Below are positions 34,642 to 43,735 of a stretch of DNA of 45,836 nt, piece by piece. This stretch comes from Roseobacter sp. (GTDB lineage Bacteria; Pseudomonadota; Alphaproteobacteria; Rhodobacterales; Rhodobacteraceae). The notes under the pieces are model-generated. The model did not search any database. It saw only the letters and a program-made list of their open reading frames with translations, and was not told where the DNA came from. The translations under genes were made by a program, and so were the position numbers. The stretch lies in contig DRFG01000208.1 of NCBI GenBank assembly GCA_011050655.1, positions 1 through 45,836 of the forward strand, in the 5' to 3' direction. Positions within the stretch are counted from its first letter, which is position 1. The number at the start of each line of letters is the position of its first letter.

Positions 34642-35223
34642 TCAGCCTGCCTTGCTCAGCTCGCGTATCGTGGCATTCAGATCGCCACCGCTCATATCCA
34701 GCATGGATCCGATCTCGCTACGCTCGGTCAGCAACAGGTTCACGCCTTCTAGGAACATGTTGAAAAACTGTAGCTCCCCAGACTTGTCTGACACCAAAAA
34801 GATGACCTCGATTGGGTTTTCGCCCTTTAGATACGCCGTGGTTTTGATTTCAAAGCCAGCTTTGATCTTGCGCGAACCTTCTACTTCGATCCGGCCGCCG
34901 ATGAATTGCCGAAACCTTTTGCCATATTTTTTAGCAATATAAGTGGCAAACGCTGAATTGAACGCTGATTTCTGTTCGGCAGTCGCGCTGCGTGCATCCA
35001 CTCCAAGGGCGTATTGCGCCATAATTTGGACGTCCGCGTATCGGACGAATAGCTCTTCGAACTGACGGATCATCGCAGTTTCGGGTGCGCCGCTGTTTAT
35101 GACACTGTAGATGTCGCTGATAAGCCGTTTGATGAATGCCGTGGCATCATCTGCGGTTAGTGCAAAAGCGGGGCGTGCCAGAACGATGGCCAAAGCTCCC
35201 CCGCCAAATGCGCGTCTGTTCAT
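34642..35223 (-). CDS. mlaC: Phospholipid-binding protein MlaC
   Basis: A 193-residue periplasmic lipid shuttle of the Mla system, which moves phospholipids between the outer and inner membranes to keep lipid asymmetry. It opens with MNRRAFGGGALAIVLARPAFA, a signal peptide with a twin arginine. The MlaC fold follows: FEELFVRYADVQIMAQYALGVDARSATAEQKSAF, then YGKRFRQFIGGRIEVEG and FLEGVNLLLTERSEIGSMLD. The start at 35223 is chosen because it falls one base after the mlaA stop. The track-length form from 35283 overlaps mlaA. The inner-membrane mlaFED genes are not in the window. Confidence 0.93.
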   Translation of the reverse strand: MNRRAFGGGALAIVLARPAFALTADDATAFIKRLISDIYSVINSGAPETAMIRQFEELFVRYADVQIMAQYALGVDARSATAEQKSAFNSAFATYIAKKYGKRFRQFIGGRIEVEGSRKIKAGFEIKTTAYLKGENPIEVIFLVSDKSGELQFFNMFLEGVNLLLTERSEIGSMLDMSGGDLNATIRELSKAG

Positions 35224-35224
35224 C

Positions 35225-35971
35225 TTATTGCAAATATGGGTCATCGTACGTAACAGGGGCTCCGGTGCGGCGTGACAATTCATACCGACGTTTTTGCAGA
35301 TAAATCAATCGTGCTTGTGAATAGCTGTCTGTGCTGCCTTGTAACACATCATTTATGGCGTCGCTGCGGCGGCTATTTTTGAACACACTATCGGCAAACC
35401 CAGTGGCAGTACCGATATATTTTTCTGGCCGCGGCAAAACGTAAGACAGTGGGTTGGTGAACAAATCTACTGCACGGCCTGCGACGTCGCGCCCCGTCGA
35501 AGGGCCAACAAACGGTAGCTCGTAATACGGACCTTCACTGGCACCCCACACGTAAAGTGTTTCGCCAAAATCCGTGTCATGTTTAGGTATTTGGAATTCC
35601 GAAGCAACGTCAGCGATACCGCCAACCCCCAGCACGGTGTTGGTAAGGAAGCGGTAGGACGCTATGCCAAACCCTTTGACATCGGCCTGCAAGGCACTGT
35701 TTACGGCGACCTGGGGCATCGAAAGGTTTTCAGCAATATTGTGAACAACCGTTTGAATTCCCATAGGCACGGCATGCGCAAGGCCGCTCCCGTTACCGGA
35801 TCCCGCCAATTTCTTGTTAAAATTATGGACCTTACGATTGCTCTGCTCGTGCGGGTCGTCGATGCCGGTCGGTTGAACACGGCCAGCGCCGCTACAACCG
35901 GCAAGGCCTGCGATCAATGCGATGACGATCAGCGCACGCGGCGAAGATCTTTTGATATTGCCTAATGACAC
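35225..35971 (-). CDS. mlaA: Outer-membrane lipoprotein MlaA (VacJ)
   Basis: A 248-residue outer-membrane lipoprotein that removes misplaced phospholipids and passes them to MlaC. The lipobox is LAGC (Cys 26). The body contains DDPHEQSNRKVHNFNKKL, NSALQADVKGFGIASYRFLTNTVLGVGGIADVASEFQIPKHDTDFGETLYVWGA and GPYYELPFVGPSTGRDVAGRAVD, all typical of VacJ proteins. The start is GTG at 35971 after AAGGA. It ends one base before mlaC, so the two are translationally linked. Confidence 0.95.
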   Translation of the reverse strand: MSLGNIKRSSPRALIVIALIAGLAGCSGAGRVQPTGIDDPHEQSNRKVHNFNKKLAGSGNGSGLAHAVPMGIQTVVHNIAENLSMPQVAVNSALQADVKGFGIASYRFLTNTVLGVGGIADVASEFQIPKHDTDFGETLYVWGASEGPYYELPFVGPSTGRDVAGRAVDLFTNPLSYVLPRPEKYIGTATGFADSVFKNSRRSDAINDVLQGSTDSYSQARLIYLQKRRYELSRRTGAPVTYDDPYLQ

Positions 35972-36163
35972 GATGCAAATCCTTGAAAGCCACCTAAACT
36001 TGGCTCGTTATGGGCAGGATCAGCTGAATTAGCAATATATGTTTATGGGTGCGGCGTTTCGCCTTAGGCACCATGGCAATAGTGACGATGGCCCTTTCCG
36101 TTTGCGTAAGCCCCCGCTATCGTCCTGCTAAATTACCGCTGTTTTTCTAAAGGACTGAAAATC

Positions 36164-36622
36164 ATGAGCATCACTAACCGTTTGAACGATCTTGGGGTCA
36201 CTCTGCCAGACGCCCCGGCCCCAGCTGCAAATTATGTGCCGTTCGTGGTAACGGGAAATACGGTCTATGTGTCGGGCCAGATATCCAGTGGACCTGACGG
36301 GTTTATCAAGGGCAAACTAGGTGAAGACATGGATGTCGAAGCCGGAGCCGCCGCGGCCAGAACCTGCGCGATTAGCTTGTTGGCGCAGGTAAAAGCTGCC
36401 TGTAACGGGGACATCGAAAGGCTTGTGCGCGTGATCAAGTTGACTGCTTTCGTTAATTCTACCGCCGGTTTCACGGATCAGCCCAAAGTGGTAAACGGTG
36501 CGTCGGACTTTTTGGTCGAAGCATTAGGTGATGCCGGACGCCATGCACGATCTGCCGTATCAGCTGCGTCTTTGCCATTGGGCGTAGCCGTTGAAATTGA
36601 AGGCATCTTCGAGATCAAATGA
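36164..36622 (+). CDS. RidA family enamine/imine deaminase
   Basis: A 152-residue YjgF/YER057c/UK114 protein. RidA relatives clear reactive 2-aminoacrylate and other enamines made by PLP enzymes. The longer form here (about 150 residues) resembles the subgroup beginning MSITNRLNDLGVTLPDAPAPAANYVPFV, with GNTVYVSGQIS and NSTAGFTDQPKVVNGASDFLVE. It ends GRHARSAVSAASLPLGVAVEIEGIFEI, which carries the active-site arginine. Archetypal deaminase activity is not certain for this subgroup. The ATG at 36164 follows AAAGGACT. It overlaps the next gene by ATGA, starting a four-gene operon. Confidence 0.92.
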   Translation: MSITNRLNDLGVTLPDAPAPAANYVPFVVTGNTVYVSGQISSGPDGFIKGKLGEDMDVEAGAAAARTCAISLLAQVKAACNGDIERLVRVIKLTAFVNSTAGFTDQPKVVNGASDFLVEALGDAGRHARSAVSAASLPLGVAVEIEGIFEIK

Positions 36623-37380
36623 CCCTGCCATCAGCTTTTTACACCGCACCCATTGCCCACCGCGGCCTGCATGATCTTGGGGCGGGCCGTCCTGAAAACA
36701 GTCCCGCCGCATTTGAAGCGGCGATCAGTCGTGGTTATGGCATTGAATTGGACGTCCAGCTAACCCGCGATGGCGCGGCGATGGTATTTCACGATTATGC
36801 GTTGGACCGACTGACCGAAGAAAAAGGCGCAGTGCGCCAGCGTGATGCAGCCGATCTAGGGCACATCACGCTCAAGGGGGGAAGCGACAAGATACCCACT
36901 CTTAAAGCCGTATTGGATCAGATTGCGGGCCGCACCCCCGTGTTGGTTGAGATCAAGGACCAGGACGGGGCAATGGGCGACGATCTTGGTCCCCTTGAAC
37001 AGGCTACGGCGCAGGCGTTGCGCGGTTATCGAGGCGATGTGGCGGTGATGTCTTTTAACCCGCATGTTGTTCGGCGGATGGCTGAATTGATCCCCGACAT
37101 CCCGCGCGGAATCGTAACCAGCGCCTATCGCTACGACGACTGGCCCCTACCGAAGGCGACCTGTGATCGGCTGCGCGAAATACCAGATTACGACCCCACC
37201 GGCGCAAGTTTTATCAGCCACGAGCTTGATGACCTGGCACGCGAACGCGTCGCTGAACTCCGCCGTCGGGGCGCAATGGTCTGTTGCTGGACCGTCCGTA
37301 GCCTTGAAGCAGAAATTTCGGCGCGGGAATTTGCAGATAATATCACATTTGAGGGTTATGCAGCTCCGCTCACTTCTTGA
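36619..37380 (+). CDS. Glycerophosphodiester phosphodiesterase
   Basis: A 253-residue cytoplasmic GDPD (no signal peptide), which cleaves deacylated phospholipids to glycerol 3-phosphate and an alcohol. Visible are APIAHRGLHDLGAGRPENSPAAFEAAI (catalytic His and the ExN ligand), YGIELDVQLTRDGAAMVFHDYALDRLT with the second histidine, and a Glu in VLVEIKDQ. VCCWTVRSLEAEISAREFADNITFEGY closes the barrel. It resembles UgpQ. It overlaps RidA at the start (ATGA). Its stop lies 51 bases before the chosen start of the next gene. Confidence 0.94.
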   Translation: MTLPSAFYTAPIAHRGLHDLGAGRPENSPAAFEAAISRGYGIELDVQLTRDGAAMVFHDYALDRLTEEKGAVRQRDAADLGHITLKGGSDKIPTLKAVLDQIAGRTPVLVEIKDQDGAMGDDLGPLEQATAQALRGYRGDVAVMSFNPHVVRRMAELIPDIPRGIVTSAYRYDDWPLPKATCDRLREIPDYDPTGASFISHELDDLARERVAELRRRGAMVCCWTVRSLEAEISAREFADNITFEGYAAPLTS

Positions 37381-37430
37381 AGCTGACCGTCGCGGCCACA
37401 GATAAGGTGCTAGGCAATCGGAAAGTCGGG

Positions 37431-38618
37431 ATGAGCGCACAAGAAGTCGAAATAAGAATTTCCCCTCGGATCGCCGACATTGGCCAAGCTGAATGGGACG
37501 CCTGTGCATGCCCCGAAGCCGCTGCCGGAGCGCGACCAGATGACCCGTTTACGACGTATCGCTTTCTGTCCGCTCTCGAGGAAAGCGGTAGTGTCGGGCC
37601 GGGTACGGGCTGGCAACCGCAATATCTGAGCGCCGCAATCGGTGGCCAGATTATCGCGGTTGCTCCGATGTATGCGAAGTCACACAGTCAGGGTGAGTAT
37701 ATTTTTGACCACAGTTGGGCACATGCGCTGGAACGCGCTGGTGGGCGCTATTATCCCAAATTGCAAATAGCTGTTCCGCATACTCCGGCCGCCGGTCGGC
37801 GCTTTCTGGTGCGCCCCGGTTTTGAAGATGCCGGGATGGCGGCTTTGGTGCAGGGGGCGGTACAGCTTACGGATAATAACGGGCTGTCATCCCTGCATAT
37901 CACGTTTTGCACCCAAGCCGAAGCTAAGGCAGGCGAGGATCTAGGTCTGTTGATCCGCAAAAGCCAACAGTTTCACTGGCAAAACAATGGGTTTGAAGAT
38001 TTTGATGGGTTCCTGTCGACGCTCAGTTCTCGCAAGCGCAAGAATATACGCAAAGAAAGAGAGCATGCGCAGCGCTTTGGCGGCGAGATCGAAGTGCTGA
38101 CCGGCGACGCCATTCAACCCGCCCATTGGGATGCATTCTGGAGATTCTATCAAGACACCGGTGCAAGAAAGTGGGGCACGCCTTACTTGACGCGTCAATT
38201 CTTTGATATCGCTCAGCAAACCTTGCGAGACGACATCGTGCTGGTGTTGGCTAAACGCGATGGTGAGTGGGTTGCCGGCGCTCTTAATTTAGTCGGGGCT
38301 CGGGCGTTGTATGGTAGGTATTGGGGGTGCACCGAACACCACCCTTTCTTGCATTTCGAGCTGTGCTATTATCAGGCCATCGACATCGCCATCGCAATGA
38401 AGCTCGCCGCTGTGGAGGCCGGTGCGCAAGGCGAGCACAAGCTTGCTCGCGGTTATCTGCCGAGGCCTACCTGGTCTTTGCATTGGATGCGCGATGAGGG
38501 TTTCATGCGTGCTGTAGCAGACTATCTTTCACAGGAACGGGCCGCCGTTGACCAAGAGATCGACATACTCACAGAATATGGCCCGTTCAAAAGGGCTGAA
38601 ATTGAGGAACAACAATGA
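37431..38618 (+). CDS. FemAB/GNAT-like predicted N-acyltransferase (COG3146 type)
   Basis: A 395-residue protein. The middle and C-terminal half carries the COG3146 pattern: [85 protein letters not shown], and [22 protein letters not shown]. Distant relatives include the peptidoglycan FemAB transferases. The acyl donor and acceptor are unknown. The ATG at 37431 is preferred to the in-frame TTG at 37377, because GGAAAG precedes it and the family starts near here. It overlaps phhB by four bases (ATGA). Confidence 0.87.
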   Translation: MSAQEVEIRISPRIADIGQAEWDACACPEAAAGARPDDPFTTYRFLSALEESGSVGPGTGWQPQYLSAAIGGQIIAVAPMYAKSHSQGEYIFDHSWAHALERAGGRYYPKLQIAVPHTPAAGRRFLVRPGFEDAGMAALVQGAVQLTDNNGLSSLHITFCTQAEAKAGEDLGLLIRKSQQFHWQNNGFEDFDGFLSTLSSRKRKNIRKEREHAQRFGGEIEVLTGDAIQPAHWDAFWRFYQDTGARKWGTPYLTRQFFDIAQQTLRDDIVLVLAKRDGEWVAGALNLVGARALYGRYWGCTEHHPFLHFELCYYQAIDIAIAMKLAAVEAGAQGEHKLARGYLPRPTWSLHWMRDEGFMRAVADYLSQERAAVDQEIDILTEYGPFKRAEIEEQQ

Positions 38619-38920
38619 GCGAAAAGCTGAGCGAAGAAACACGTAAAACTGTACTGGCACCGCTGTTTAATACAGGTTGGGAAATGACAGATGATCGTGA
38701 CGGGATAACCAAGACTTTTGTCTTTAATGACTTTGCCGACGCTTTTGGCTGGATGACCCGCGCCGCGATCTGGGCGGAAAAATGGAACCACCATCCCGAA
38801 TGGAGCAATGTCTACAACAAGGTGGTGGTCACCCTTATCACGCACGATGTCGACGGGCTCAGCTCTCTTGATGCCAAGCTGGCGCGCAAGATGGATGGGT
38901 TGATGGGCGATGCGAAGTAG
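38615..38920 (+). CDS. phhB: 4a-hydroxytetrahydrobiopterin dehydratase (PCD/DCoH)
   Basis: A 101-residue pterin-4a-carbinolamine dehydratase, which regenerates the pterin cofactor of phenylalanine hydroxylase. The family signature is [63 protein letters not shown], with the catalytic histidines in NHHPEW and THD. Length is standard. It starts with an ATGA overlap and GAGGAACA upstream. No phenylalanine hydroxylase gene is in the window, so its use may be elsewhere or in molybdopterin-related chemistry. It ends the four-gene operon. Confidence 0.94.
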   Translation: MSEKLSEETRKTVLAPLFNTGWEMTDDRDGITKTFVFNDFADAFGWMTRAAIWAEKWNHHPEWSNVYNKVVVTLITHDVDGLSSLDAKLARKMDGLMGDAK

Positions 38921-38941
38921 CGCAGCCACGCACCCTGATAA

Positions 38942-38974
38942 AAAACGCTGCCTCATATCCTGAGGCAGCGTTTT
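38942..38974. terminator. Bidirectional intrinsic terminator
   Basis: AAAACGCTGCCTCA (38942-38955) and TGAGGCAGCGTTTT (38961-38974) form a 14-bp stem with loop TATCC. T-runs lie on both sides, between the convergent phhB and peroxiredoxin genes. It is a classic two-way terminator. Confidence 0.9.
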
Positions 38975-39000
38975 GCTTTTATTCCGATCGCTGTCGCGGG

Positions 39001-39489
39001 TTACATGTTGTCCAACAGCGCTTCTCCACCGGACAGGTCGCAGACACCGGGGTTTTCTTCAGCTTGGAACAATGTGACCTTACCATTCTCAACCAGCATC
39101 GCATAACGCTTGGACCGTGAAATCAGCCCAGCCGGGGCAGCCGAAAAGTCCATCCCGATCGCTTTGGTAAATTCGCTGTCGGCGTCGGCCAGCATGGTAA
39201 TGCCTGCCGCGGTGGCACCTGTTGCTTCGCCCCATGCCTGCATCACAAACGGATCGTTGCAAGATACACAGATGATTTCATCCACACCCTTGGCATCGAA
39301 CTTGTCTTTGTTGCGCACAAAGCTGGGTACGTGTGCCGAATGACACGTTGGTGTAAACGCCCCGGGAACGGCAAAGACAACAACCTTGCGGTCCTTCAGC
39401 TTATCCGACATCTGGACAGGGGTAGGGCCGTCGTCACCCATGTGTACCAGCGTCGCATCGGGTAACGTATCGCCTTGGGAAATCGTCAT
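39001..39489 (-). CDS. Prx5-type peroxiredoxin
   Basis: A 162-residue thiol peroxidase of the AhpC/TSA, Prx5 branch, which reduces hydrogen peroxide and alkyl hydroperoxides, often with glutathione or glutaredoxin. The peroxidatic cysteine is in VPGAFTPTCHSAHVP near residue 49. The family body includes KGVDEIICVSCNDPFVMQAWGE, LADADSEFTKAIGMD and SKRYAMLVENGKV. A second cysteine (near residue 76) and one near the C-terminus (GVCDLSGG) could be resolving. The ATG at 39489 follows AAAGGT. It is divergent from an FAD reductase gene 91 bases away. Confidence 0.94.
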   Translation of the reverse strand: MTISQGDTLPDATLVHMGDDGPTPVQMSDKLKDRKVVVFAVPGAFTPTCHSAHVPSFVRNKDKFDAKGVDEIICVSCNDPFVMQAWGEATGATAAGITMLADADSEFTKAIGMDFSAAPAGLISRSKRYAMLVENGKVTLFQAEENPGVCDLSGGEALLDNM

Positions 39490-39580
39490 ATGCGTGACCT
39501 TTCATGTCATTGCGTTTGTCTCGGCTAAAGATATAGGTTTTGCAGCAGGCAGGAAAACGGTTTTTTCGAAGGGGATAGCG

Positions 39581-40789
39581 ATGAAACATGTGGTCGTGAT
39601 TGGGGCAGGCCAGGCAGGATCGTCCTGTGTTGCCAAGCTACGCAACACAGGCTTTGACGGCAAAGTAACCTTGATCGGTGCCGAAGCCGTACCACCTTAT
39701 CAACGCCCGCCGTTGTCTAAAGCGTACCTTCTGGGCGAGATGGCATTGGAAAGATTATTCCTGCGGCCGGAAAGTTTTTACGCCGAGCACGGGATCAACC
39801 TGATGCTGGATACCACTGTCGAAGCAATCGACACCTCTGCGCAAACCATCCACGTCGACGGTACAGGCATCGCTTATGACGAATTGGTGTTGACCACCGG
39901 ATCGGTGCCACGGCGGTTGCCTGCCAGGATCGGCGGCGCATTGGACGGGGTGCATGTGGTTCGAAATCTGGCCGATGTTGACGCGATGAGCCCGCGTTTC
40001 ACCAAGGGTGCGCGGGTGTTGATCGTCGGCGGGGGGTATATCGGGCTGGAGGCCGCATCAGTCGCTGCCAAGTTGGGGCTGGAGGTGACTTTGGTTGAAA
40101 TGGGCGACCGTATCCTGCAACGAGTCGCGGCCCCGCAAACATCGGACTTTTTTCGTGCTCTGCATACGTCGCACGGCGTCGATATTCGCGAAGGCGTCGG
40201 ATTAGAGCGTCTGTCGGGCAGCACCAAAGTGACGGGCGCGGTGCTGTCGGACGGAAGCGAGCTGGCTGTGGATTTCGTCATCGTCGGCGTGGGTATCGAA
40301 GCAGCGACGAAATTGGCGGATGCTGCGGGTATCACGATCGACAACGGCATTAAGACGGACGCGCACGGGCACACCTCTGCGCCGCATGTCTGGGCCGCCG
40401 GGGACTGCGCCTCGTTTCCATACCGCGGCCAACGTATCCGACTGGAATCTGTGCCTAACGCCATTGACCAGGCCGAATGCGTGGCCGGAAACATCATGGG
40501 GGATGACAAAGAATACGTAGCGAAGCCATGGTTCTGGTCCGACCAGTATGACGTGAAGTTGCAGATTGCCGGGTTGAACACAGGGTATGACCGCGTCATC
40601 ACGCGCCGCTCCGATGCTGATAGCATTGCGTTTTGGTATTATCGCGGCGATGAGCTGCTTGCCGTGGACGCCATGAATGATCCGCGCGGTTTTATGATCG
40701 GCCGTCGCTTGATCGAAGCGGGAAAATCCCCGGCACCTGCGTTGATCGAGAATCCAGATACCGATATGAAAGCCCTTTTGAAATCATGA
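39581..40789 (+). CDS. FAD-dependent NAD(P)H ferredoxin-type reductase
   Basis: A 402-residue pyridine-nucleotide-disulfide-type reductase of the rhodocoxin/putidaredoxin reductase group. The N-terminal FAD site is VVVIGAGQAGSSCVAKL, with YQRPPLSKAYLLGEM. The central NAD(P) site is VLIVGGGYIGLEAASVAAKLGLEVTLVE. WAAGDCASFPYRG is the second FAD contact, and a C-terminal reductase domain contains WFWSDQYDVKLQIAGL. Such enzymes feed [2Fe-2S] ferredoxins of monooxygenases or P450s. None is adjacent, so its partner is unknown. The ATG at 39581 follows GAAGGGG; an in-frame extension from 39386 overlaps the peroxiredoxin and is rejected. It overlaps rsmD by ATGA. Confidence 0.93.
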   Translation: MKHVVVIGAGQAGSSCVAKLRNTGFDGKVTLIGAEAVPPYQRPPLSKAYLLGEMALERLFLRPESFYAEHGINLMLDTTVEAIDTSAQTIHVDGTGIAYDELVLTTGSVPRRLPARIGGALDGVHVVRNLADVDAMSPRFTKGARVLIVGGGYIGLEAASVAAKLGLEVTLVEMGDRILQRVAAPQTSDFFRALHTSHGVDIREGVGLERLSGSTKVTGAVLSDGSELAVDFVIVGVGIEAATKLADAAGITIDNGIKTDAHGHTSAPHVWAAGDCASFPYRGQRIRLESVPNAIDQAECVAGNIMGDDKEYVAKPWFWSDQYDVKLQIAGLNTGYDRVITRRSDADSIAFWYYRGDELLAVDAMNDPRGFMIGRRLIEAGKSPAPALIENPDTDMKALLKS

Positions 40790-41337
40790 GAATTATCGCA
40801 GGAAAGCACCGGGGTACCCAGCTTGCCGCAGTGGGAAAAGGTGACGAAGAAGCGCATCTGCGCCCGACGTCAGATCGGGTGCGCGAAAGCCTGTTTTCCA
40901 TGCTGACCCATCACAATGTTGTCAATGGCGCACGTGTGCTGGACCTTTTCGCGGGTACCGGCGCATTGGGGCTTGAGGCGCTTTCGCGCGGCGCCCGCGA
41001 AGCCGTATTCATTGAAAACGGTCGCGCGGGCCAAAAGCTGATTGCCGAAAACATTGAAAAACTGCGCGTTCAGGCGTCAGCCACACTCATGCGGACGGAT
41101 GCAACAAGTCTGGGCGATTGGATTGCGGCTCCGTTTGAACTGGTTTTCCTAGATCCCCCCTATGGCAAGGGTTTGGGAAAGGTAGCGTTGACCAAAGCCC
41201 TGGCTGGAAAATGGTTTACCTCGGATGCAATGATTGTGTGGGAAGAAAACGCGGCCATGGATGCCCCCGACGGGTTTAAGCGGCTGGACAAGCGTAAGTA
41301 CGGCGACACATGGATCACGCTGCTGAGCGTGGCGTGA
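40786..41337 (+). CDS. rsmD: 16S rRNA (guanine-966 N2)-methyltransferase
   Basis: A 183-residue Rossmann-fold methyltransferase that modifies G966 of 16S rRNA in the 30S subunit. Visible motifs are MRIIAGKHRGTQL and LRPTSDRVRESLFSML, the SAM site ARVLDLFAGTGALGLEALSRGA, and the catalytic DPPYGKG near residue 125. The ATG overlaps the end of the FAD reductase gene (ATGA), so the pair is cotranscribed. Confidence 0.96.
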   Translation: MRIIAGKHRGTQLAAVGKGDEEAHLRPTSDRVRESLFSMLTHHNVVNGARVLDLFAGTGALGLEALSRGAREAVFIENGRAGQKLIAENIEKLRVQASATLMRTDATSLGDWIAAPFELVFLDPPYGKGLGKVALTKALAGKWFTSDAMIVWEENAAMDAPDGFKRLDKRKYGDTWITLLSVA

Positions 41338-41420
41338 TGGCGCAGGTACGGTTGACGCTTTGCATTCCCTGCGTTGGGGCATATGTGCTAAAGAAAGACT
41401 TTACAGGAGAATAGACCGCC

Positions 41421-42086
41421 ATGGGCCTAAGTATGACCAGCACCTTTATCAAGCCAATGCACCCCGAGGGGCGCAAATTTGTGGCGATCTTTGCTGCTAT
41501 TACTGTGGTGTTGTTCCTCGTGGCAGAGATCCTTGGTTGGATCGGCGTCGGTGCCACTGTGTGGTGTTATTATTTCTTTCGTGATCCCGAACGCGTGACA
41601 CCTAAGGGCGAGAACCTGGTAATCAGCCCGGCCGACGGCATCATATCGCTGATAGAACCTGCCGTGCCACCTGCTGAATTGGGGATGGCTGACACGCCCC
41701 TAACGCGGGTTAGTGTCTTTATGAATGTGTTTAACTGTCACGTGAACAGGTCCCCGGTCGCAGGCGAAATTACGGCGATCGCCTATCGGCCCGGCAAGTT
41801 TTTCAACGCGTCTTTGGACAAAGCAAGCGAAGACAATGAACGTAACAGCCTGCGCATCCAGATGGCCGATGGCCGCGACATCGCTGTGGTGCAAATCGCT
41901 GGGTTGGTGGCGCGGCGTATCGTTTGCTTTACCAAGACAGGCGCGCACACGCAGGCCGGGCAACGGTTCGGCTTAATCCGTTTCGGGTCGCGGTTGGATG
42001 TGTATCTGCCGGAAGGTGTCGCCCCCCGCGTAAGCATCGGTCAAACCATGGTTGCTGGCGAAACCGTTCTGGCGGAGCTGTCGTAA
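41421..42086 (+). CDS. psd: Phosphatidylserine decarboxylase proenzyme
   Basis: Psd decarboxylates phosphatidylserine to phosphatidylethanolamine at the inner membrane. The 221-residue product is of the short type found in many alphaproteobacteria. It has an N-terminal membrane segment (about 22-45), [50 protein letters not shown], and the self-cleavage site in [14 protein letters not shown], where the serine of GS becomes the pyruvoyl group. The ATG at 41421 follows AGGAGA; a second ATG at 41433 is possible. pssA follows with no gap. Confidence 0.95.
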   Translation: MGLSMTSTFIKPMHPEGRKFVAIFAAITVVLFLVAEILGWIGVGATVWCYYFFRDPERVTPKGENLVISPADGIISLIEPAVPPAELGMADTPLTRVSVFMNVFNCHVNRSPVAGEITAIAYRPGKFFNASLDKASEDNERNSLRIQMADGRDIAVVQIAGLVARRIVCFTKTGAHTQAGQRFGLIRFGSRLDVYLPEGVAPRVSIGQTMVAGETVLAELS

Positions 42087-42848
42087 ATGACTGATCAGTC
42101 GCCCGTTCCGACCGACAAAGGCAAAACTGAATTTTCGTTACTTCAGCTGTTGCCCAACATGCTGACCATTGCGGCGATATGCGCGGGTATTTCCGCGATC
42201 CGCTTTGCCGCCGAAGGTAAATTCTCGCTGGCTGTCATGTTAATCACGGTCGCGGCGATTCTTGACGGGATGGACGGGCGTACAGCGCGGTATCTGGGTA
42301 GCGATAGCAAGATAGGTGCTGAACTCGACAGCCTTGCAGATTTTGTGAATTTCGGGGTGGCACCGCCGCTGGTTGTCTACTTCTGGGGGTTACAGGATTT
42401 TTACCGCGCAGGGTGGTTAAGTGTACTGGTGTTCGCGATATGCTGCGTCATGCGGCTCGCGCGATTCAACGTGGATTCGCGCACCAAGGACCCGCTGGAT
42501 GATGGCGGCTATTTCACCGGAGTCCCATCGCCTGCCGGCGCTATGCTAGTCATGCTTCCGATCTATCTGCCGTATGCTTTCGGTCCCGGCGCGGCCATGC
42601 CTGACGCGTTGGCCGCCTTGTACATCGTATTGGTGGGCTGGGTCATGGTCAGTCGCATCCCAACTTGGTCATTCAAGTCGGTCAGCTTCTCGCGGACAAA
42701 CGTAACTTATTTCCTGATCTTCTTCACGGGCTTCATAGCAAGCTTGGTCAGCTTCCCTTGGGCAACACTGGTTATTTGTTGCTTTGCATATGCGGGCAGC
42801 GTCATTTGGGCCGTAATCGAACAGAAGATGGCCAAACGCCGGGCCTGA
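42087..42848 (+). CDS. pssA: CDP-diacylglycerol-serine O-phosphatidyltransferase
   Basis: PssA makes phosphatidylserine from CDP-diacylglycerol and serine, supplying Psd. The 253-residue membrane protein has about seven or eight helices. The CDP-alcohol phosphotransferase motif is visible as DGMDGRTARYLGSDSKIGAELDSLADFVNFGVAPP (the D-G-x2-A-R ... G-x3-D-x3-D form) near residues 60-90. The start ATG follows the psd TAA directly (TAAATG), so the two genes are translated together and form a phosphatidylethanolamine module. The ending KMAKRRA is basic and probably cytoplasmic. It converges on map, with 5 bases between. Confidence 0.96.
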   Translation: MTDQSPVPTDKGKTEFSLLQLLPNMLTIAAICAGISAIRFAAEGKFSLAVMLITVAAILDGMDGRTARYLGSDSKIGAELDSLADFVNFGVAPPLVVYFWGLQDFYRAGWLSVLVFAICCVMRLARFNVDSRTKDPLDDGGYFTGVPSPAGAMLVMLPIYLPYAFGPGAAMPDALAALYIVLVGWVMVSRIPTWSFKSVSFSRTNVTYFLIFFTGFIASLVSFPWATLVICCFAYAGSVIWAVIEQKMAKRRA

Positions 42849-42853
42849 GAGTT

Positions 42854-43669
42854 TCAGTCCCGGCTATAGGTAGGATGGAACATATTTCCCGGTGACAGGG
42901 TAAATATCTCGAACCCGGTGTCGGTGACGCCGATGGAATGTTCAAATTGTGCGGATAGCGATTTGTCGCGGGTTACCGCAGTCCAGTCATCCGCAAGGAC
43001 TTTGGTTTCCGCACGACCCAGATTGACCATGGGTTCTATCGTGAAAAACATGCCGGGTTCCAGTACGGCCCCTGTGCCGGGGCGGCCATAGTGCAATACA
43101 TTTGGTGGGGCGTGAAATACACGGCCCAGCCCATGCCCGCAAAAATCGGTAACGACGCTCATGCGATGGGCCTCGACAAAGCTTTGAATAGCGTGGCCGA
43201 TATCACCAAAGGTATTTCCGGGTTTGACTGTTTCGATCCCGCGCATCAACGCATCGTGGGTCACTTCGATCAGCCTCTCGGACTTGCGCGATAACTTGCC
43301 CGCGACATACATCCGCGAGGTATCTCCGAACCAGCCGTCGACAATCACCGTGACATCAATGTTCAAGATGTCACCGTCCTTGAGCTTTTTGTCACCGGGG
43401 ATGCCGTGACACACGACATGGTTCAGCGAAATGCAACTGGCGTGCTGGTAACCCTTATAACCGATGGTGGCAGATTTTGCCCCCGCGTCTTCGACCATCT
43501 GCGTAATTACACCGTCGATCGCGCCGGTCGTTTGGCCGACAAAGACATGCTCTGCGATATCATCAAGGATTTGCGCCGCCAGTGTGCCTGCAGTGTGCAT
43601 CCCGGCGAAATCCGAGGGGTCGTAAATGCGAATGCCGTCTTTGGTCTGGCGTCCTCGGTGTTCATTCAT
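42854..43669 (-). CDS. map: Type I methionine aminopeptidase
   Basis: Map removes the initiator methionine from new proteins. The 271 residues contain the metal ligands in NIDVTVIVDGWFGDTSRMY (two Asp), CGHGLGRVFHAPPNVLHYG (His), FFTIEPMVNLG (Glu) and QFEHSIGVTDTGFEIFT (Glu). HASCISLNHVVCHGIPGDKKLKDGD is the usual substrate-loop region. The ATG at 43669 follows GGAGATACC; a start at 43687 has less support. sfsA lies upstream on the same strand with 66 bases between, a common order in this family. Confidence 0.96.
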   Translation of the reverse strand: MNEHRGRQTKDGIRIYDPSDFAGMHTAGTLAAQILDDIAEHVFVGQTTGAIDGVITQMVEDAGAKSATIGYKGYQHASCISLNHVVCHGIPGDKKLKDGDILNIDVTVIVDGWFGDTSRMYVAGKLSRKSERLIEVTHDALMRGIETVKPGNTFGDIGHAIQSFVEAHRMSVVTDFCGHGLGRVFHAPPNVLHYGRPGTGAVLEPGMFFTIEPMVNLGRAETKVLADDWTAVTRDKSLSAQFEHSIGVTDTGFEIFTLSPGNMFHPTYSRD

Positions 43670-43735
43670 CACCGGTATCTCCAACAAATTATTTTCTAGC
43701 TATCTATCGCGACTTGTCGCCAAGGGCCAGTCAGG

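Noticed and set aside
39386-39580. N-terminal extension of the FAD reductase
   Set aside because: It is antisense to the peroxiredoxin gene; the FAD-binding motif begins right after the ATG at 39581.
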